From: Methylobacterium sp. E-066
Lineage (GTDB): Bacteria > Pseudomonadota > Alphaproteobacteria > Rhizobiales > Beijerinckiaceae
Reading direction: 5' to 3'
Length of the DNA stretch: 64,000 nt
NCBI RefSeq assembly: GCF_022829635.1
Contig: NZ_JAKSYO010000096.1
Location: forward strand, 62,001 to 126,000
The notes beneath the pieces are model-generated. The model made no database searches and was not told the DNA's origin. It saw nothing but the letters and a program-made list of their open reading frames with translations. Shown here piece by piece: positions 60,692-64,000 of this stretch (its first letter is position 1; each line of letters starts with the position of its first letter). The position numbers and the translations under genes were made by a program.

Positions 60692-62617
60692 TCAGTCCGC
60701 GCCGATCCCCCGCCCCTTCAGGCTCGCATCGATCTCGTCGAGCGCGGTGGCGTCGTCGATGGTCGCCGGCATGGTCCAGGGCTCGTGGTCGGCGATGCGC
60801 TTCATGGTGGCGCGCAGGATCTTGCCGGAGCGGGTTTTCGGCAGTCGCGGCACGGTGAGCGCCAGCTTGAACGCCGCCACCGGTCCGATCTCGTCGCGGA
60901 CCTTGGCGACGAGTTCGCGCTCGATGTCCTCGGGGGCGCGGTCGACCCGGGCTTTGAGCACCACGAAGCCGCAGGGCACCTCGCCCTTGAGCGCGTCGCG
61001 GATGCCGATCACCGCGCATTCGGCGACATCCGGATGGCCGGCCAGCACCGCCTCCATGCCGCCCGTGGACAGGCGATGGCCCGCGACGTTGATGATGTCG
61101 TCGGTCCGCCCCAGCACGGTGATGTAGCCGTCGGCATCGATCACCCCGGCATCCGAGGTGTCGTAATAGCCCGGGAAGGTGGCGAGGTAGCTCGACCGCA
61201 TCCGCGCGTCCGAGCCCCACAGGGTCGGCAGGCAGCCGGGCGGCAGGGGCAAGCGGATCGCGATGGTGCCCATCGTGCCGGGCGGGACCGGCTTGCCGCC
61301 CTCGTCCAGGACCTCGACCCGGTAGCCCGGCATCGGCACGCAGGTGCTGCCGTGCTTCACCGGCAGGAGGCCGAGACCCAGCGGATTGCCGGCGATCGGC
61401 CAGCCGGTCTCGGTCTGCCACCAATGGTCGATCACCGGCCGGCCCAGCACCCGCTCGGCCCAGGCGACCGAATCCGGATCCGCCCGCTCCCCGGCCAGGA
61501 ACAGGCTGCGGAAAGCCGAGAGGTCGTAGGCGCCGACCAGCGACCCGGCCGGATCCTCCTTCTTGATCGCCCGCAAGGCCGTCGGCGCCGTGAACAGGCA
61601 GACGACGCCGTGCTCGGCGACAACCCGCCAGAACGCCCCGGCATCCGGCGTGCCCACCGGCTTGCCCTCGTACAGCACCGTGGTGCAGCCGTGCAGCAGC
61701 GGCGCGTAGACGATGTAGGAATGGCCGACCACCCAGCCGATATCGGAGGCGCAGAAATAGGTCTCGCCGGGCTGGACGCCGTAGAGGTTCGGCATCGACC
61801 AGGCGAGCGCCACGAGGTAGCCGCCGGTATCCCGGACCACCCCCTTCGGCTTGCCGGTCGTGCCGGAGGTGTAGAGGACGTAGAGCGGGTCGGTGGCAGC
61901 CACCGGCACGCAGGCGGCCTGCTTCCCCGCCGCCCGGGCGGCCGCGACGGTCTCGGCCCAGTCGTAGTCGCGCCCCGCGACCAGGCTCGCGGCGCATTGA
62001 GGCCGCTGCAGGATCAGGCAGGCCTCCGGCTTGTGCCGGGAGGTCGAGATCGCGAGGTCCAGCAGCGGCTTGTAGGCGACCACCCGGTTCGGCTCGAGTC
62101 CGCAGGAGGCGGCCAGCACCACCTTCGGGGCGGCATCCTCGATCCGCACGGCCAATTCGTTCGCCGCGAAGCCGCCGAACACCACCGAGTGCACGGCCCC
62201 GAGCCGGGCGCAGGCCAGCATGCCGAACAGCGCCTCGGGCACCATCGGCATGTACAGGATCACCCGGTCGCCCTTGCCGACGCCGAGCTCGGCCAGCACC
62301 GCGGCGAGCGCCGCCACCGAATCGCGCAGCTCCCGGTAGCTGATGCTGCGCTTGGTCCCGGTGACGGGGGAATCGTACAGGATCGCCGCCTGCTCGGCCC
62401 GCGCTCCGTCGGCGTGGCGGTCCACCGCGTTGTGGCAGGCGTTGAGCGTCCCGTCCGGGAACCAGCGGCCGTAGGGGCCGGACTCCGGCGCGAAGATCTG
62501 CTCGGGAGGGTGCGACCAGTCGAGCGCCCCGGCCGCTTCCAGCCAGAACGCCTCCGGGTCGCGGCGCGCCGCGTCGTAGATCTCGGGATAGCGGCCCGGC
62601 AGGCTGGCGGTGGTCAT
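60692..62617 (-). CDS. prpE: Propionyl-CoA/acyl-CoA synthetase (PrpE-type)
   Basis: 641 residues from the ATG at 62617 (MTTASLPGRYPE). ANL-superfamily motifs: YTSGTTGKPKGVV (P-loop), WWQTETGWP, a YYDTSDAGVIDADGYITVLGRTDD region, and KTRSGKILRATMK, where the acetylatable Lys lies. The FGGFAANELAVRIEDAAPKVVLAAS segment and 640-residue length fit PrpE rather than Acs. It activates propionate or other short acids to CoA thioesters, which feed the mutase/carboxylase chemistry encoded elsewhere in the window. A longer start at 62659 adds 14 residues. Confidence 0.9.
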   Translation of the reverse strand: MTTASLPGRYPEIYDAARRDPEAFWLEAAGALDWSHPPEQIFAPESGPYGRWFPDGTLNACHNAVDRHADGARAEQAAILYDSPVTGTKRSISYRELRDSVAALAAVLAELGVGKGDRVILYMPMVPEALFGMLACARLGAVHSVVFGGFAANELAVRIEDAAPKVVLAASCGLEPNRVVAYKPLLDLAISTSRHKPEACLILQRPQCAASLVAGRDYDWAETVAAARAAGKQAACVPVAATDPLYVLYTSGTTGKPKGVVRDTGGYLVALAWSMPNLYGVQPGETYFCASDIGWVVGHSYIVYAPLLHGCTTVLYEGKPVGTPDAGAFWRVVAEHGVVCLFTAPTALRAIKKEDPAGSLVGAYDLSAFRSLFLAGERADPDSVAWAERVLGRPVIDHWWQTETGWPIAGNPLGLGLLPVKHGSTCVPMPGYRVEVLDEGGKPVPPGTMGTIAIRLPLPPGCLPTLWGSDARMRSSYLATFPGYYDTSDAGVIDADGYITVLGRTDDIINVAGHRLSTGGMEAVLAGHPDVAECAVIGIRDALKGEVPCGFVVLKARVDRAPEDIERELVAKVRDEIGPVAAFKLALTVPRLPKTRSGKILRATMKRIADHEPWTMPATIDDATALDEIDASLKGRGIGAD

Positions 62618-62762
62618 CGGCGCGGCGTGTCCTCGGAGGCCGCTCTCCGGCGGCATCACGGGCAGCGTAGCTGATTCTTGTTTTTTGCGCGCGCGGGTGG
62701 TCGTTTGGGGGATGATGACGCGCTTATGGATTGAGACCCGGCTCAGCGGGAGAGTCGGCTTC

Positions 62763-62894
62763 TCCCACCCACCCCCTCATCCTGAGGCGCCGAAGCGAAG
62801 CGGAGGCCTCGAAGGAGCCCTCCAGCCGGCCGCGCGATTTCTGGAGGGCTCCTTCGAGGCCGCTGCGCGGCACCTCAGGATGAGGGGGTGGGTT
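62763..62894. repeat. Interspersed palindrome family R1, copy e
   Basis: TCCCACCCACCCCCTCATCC ... GGATGAGGGGGTGGGTTGGA with inner CTCGAAGGAGCCCTCCAG / CTGGAGGGCTCCTTCGAG. It fills most of the 62618-62949 gap; the remainder shows no gene. Confidence 0.9.
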
Positions 62895-62949
62895 GGAGGG
62901 GCGGTAGAAACCGTTAGGCTCGGCGTCCCGCGACGAGCTGAGTCGGGCC

Positions 62950-63270
62950 GTGAATGCGTTCGTGTACATGCTGCGGTGCTCGGACGGCAGCTACTATGTC
63001 GGCTCCGCGCGTGGGTCGTCCCTCGACAAGCGCCTCAGCGAGCATGAGGCCGGCACGTATCCGGGCTACACCAGCCGAAGGCGCCCGGTCACGCTGATCT
63101 ATGCCGAGCAGTTCGACCGAATCGTCGACGCGGTCGCGGCGGAGCGGCGCATCAAGGGCTGGAGCCGGGCTAAGAAAGAGGCGCTGATCCGCGGCGACTG
63201 GGATGATGTGCGGATGCTGGCCAAGCGCCCAGCCGCACAACGCCCCTCCCACCCAACCCCCTCATCCTGA
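62950..63270 (+). CDS. GIY-YIG nuclease family protein (UPF0213/YhbQ-like)
   Basis: 106 residues starting at GTG. The single GIY-YIG domain reads FVYMLRCSDGSYYVGSARGSSLDKRLSEHEAGTYPGYTSRRRPVTLIYAEQF, with the catalytic Arg in KRLSEH, then AERRIKGWSRAKKEALI. It is of the small stand-alone type of unclear biological role. The last eight codons (PSHPTPSS) and the stop are supplied by a truncated R1 repeat, so the original C-terminus may have been replaced. Confidence 0.9.
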   Translation: MNAFVYMLRCSDGSYYVGSARGSSLDKRLSEHEAGTYPGYTSRRRPVTLIYAEQFDRIVDAVAAERRIKGWSRAKKEALIRGDWDDVRMLAKRPAAQRPSHPTPSS

Positions 63271-63345
63271 GGTGCCGCGCAGCGTCCTCGAAGGAGGGCT
63301 CCAGGGATCGCGGTGGCGTCTGGCGGGCTCCCCGGGCTGAGGGCC
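63245..63345. repeat. Truncated R1 palindrome, copy f, supplying the GIY-YIG stop codon
   Basis: TCCCACCCAACCCCCTCATCCTGAGG matches the left R1 end; the inner hairpin is partly kept (CTCGAAGGAGGGCTCCAG) but the right end is eroded (GGGCTGAGGGCC). The TGA of CCTGA is the stop codon of the upstream gene. Confidence 0.85.
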
Positions 63346-63455
63346 GTAGTCGGGAGAGAGTGGTCATCACCCCACGAAAAGAAGCCGCCGCACCGGGCGG
63401 ACCGATGCGGCGGTTCTCGTCTTGGATGTCTAACCGTGGGACAGTCAGGCGCGGC

Positions 63456-63638
63456 TCAGTGCAGCGTATCGTTGCCGGCTTGCAGCCTGTTGATCTCGTC
63501 CTTGAGAAGAAGTTTCCGTCGCTTCAGTTCGGCAATATGGAGGTCGTTCGCAGAAGGCCTGTGGATCGCCTCGTGAATCTCACGCTCGAGGGCTTCGTGC
63601 TTCCGGGCGAGTTGGCTCAAATGCGTCTGCAGCGACAT
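63456..63638 (-). CDS. YdcH family (DUF465) protein
   Basis: 60 residues starting MSLQTHLSQLARKHEALEREIHEA. It ends with IAELKRRKLLLKDEINRL, the DUF465 pattern (two helices, K-[RK]-[RK]-KLxLKDEI). It forms a small helical hairpin; the cellular role is unknown. The start follows AGGAGATTCG. It is divergent from a second YdcH protein. Confidence 0.9.
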   Translation of the reverse strand: MSLQTHLSQLARKHEALEREIHEAIHRPSANDLHIAELKRRKLLLKDEINRLQAGNDTLH

Positions 63639-63811
63639 GAGTCGAATCTCCTGTCATTGTTCCGACACATGGAGACTGGCACAGGATGCCGCACCTGTCG
63701 AAGCCTTTTCTCCGGTCAAGCCTGACGAATGCTTGCCGGGCCGGCTTGTCCCGCGGCGGGGTGTAACGCATGCTCTTCGACACGGAACGGTCTTCGATAC
63801 CGCGGGTGACG

Positions 63812-64000
63812 ATGGCGGACGAGTCGAACGAAAACGTGCAGCCGGCGGATCTCGAAGCCGAGCTGAATCGGCTGCGCGAGGAACACCGGGGGCTCGACGG
63901 CGCCATCGAGGCGCTGGAGCGCAGCGTCGCCGGGGATCAGCTCCAGATCCAGCGCCTGAAGAAGCGCAAGCTGACCCTGCGCGACCGGATCTACCATATC
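63812..64000 (+). CDS. YdcH family (DUF465) protein, truncated by the window end
   Basis: 63 codons are visible from the ATG at 63812 (MADESNENVQPADLEAEL); an in-frame ATG at 63770 would add 14 residues. The tail LQIQRLKKRKLTLRDRIYHI is the DUF465 signature KKRKLxLRDxI. Together with the divergent YdcH gene it forms a pair of paralogues with a shared ~170-base promoter region. Confidence 0.85.
   Translation, partial: MADESNENVQPADLEAELNRLREEHRGLDGAIEALERSVAGDQLQIQRLKKRKLTLRDRIYHI

Overview
The window reads as a chromosomal segment of a Methylobacterium/Methylorubrum-type alphaproteobacterium. The evidence is the very high GC coding sequence, the ethylmalonyl-CoA mutase / catalase / crotonyl-CoA carboxylase-reductase cluster (the meaA-katA-ccr arrangement known from serine-cycle methylotrophs), a membrane-bound formate dehydrogenase operon, an orphan NepR-like protein, DUF1206, DUF3309 and YdcH proteins, and many alphaproteobacterial interspersed palindromes. 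No rRNA, tRNA, CRISPR array, prophage or intact insertion sequence was seen.

Layout. 0-6.4 kb: the end of lspA, a BamF-like secreted protein, a paired active/inactive M16 peptidase set, an orphan HigA-type protein, a VOC dioxygenase and ferredoxin-NADP reductase. 6.6-15.2 kb: a large AsmA-like protein divergent from a Bcp/PrxQ peroxiredoxin, an M23 peptidase, tandem Uma2 nucleases, a DUF1206 membrane protein and a 52-residue basic protein. 15.3-19.4 kb: a surface polysaccharide initiation module (WbpM/CapD-like, NAD epimerase, WecA/WbpL-like transferase). 19.5-24.9 kb: ecm(meaA)-katA-ccr of the ethylmalonyl-CoA pathway. 25-29 kb: a PhnA-domain protein, a degenerate trypsin-like protein that has lost its whole triad, DUF3309 and a cysteine synthase. 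28.9-30.3 kb: a visibly AT-richer island holding a frameshifted lipoprotein-like gene. 30.4-36.2 kb: azoreductase/GcvA-like pair, orphan HicB and a complete sulfate ABC importer operon. 36.5-43.4 kb: a NepR-like protein and the formate dehydrogenase operon (alpha, beta, gamma, FdhE). The alpha gene is split by an in-frame TGA at the selenocysteine position and followed by a SECIS-like hairpin, so it should be read as one selenoprotein. 43.6-54.4 kb: small secreted proteins, an L,D-transpeptidase, an M20 peptidase, a PRISE-like SDR, an omega-aminotransferase with a divergent XRE-cupin regulator, an amidohydrolase/MFS pair and a glycine-rich protein. 54.6-64 kb: a phosphodiester glycosidase-like protein, a VapD/DUF5397 pair, an Old Yellow Enzyme, a secreted PLA2-like protein, a PHB-depolymerase-like esterase with a ribbon-helix-helix partner, a PrpE-type CoA ligase, a GIY-YIG protein and two divergent YdcH proteins.

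How the genes fit together: Ecm, Ccr and PrpE feed C2-C4 acyl-CoA metabolism; formate dehydrogenase oxidises formate in the periplasm; the CysA-W-T-Sbp importer and cysteine synthase serve sulfur assimilation. Intergenic space is occupied by at least five families of palindromic repeats. Some are nested inside others, some supply stop codons to neighbouring genes, and one family shows compensatory base changes between copies.
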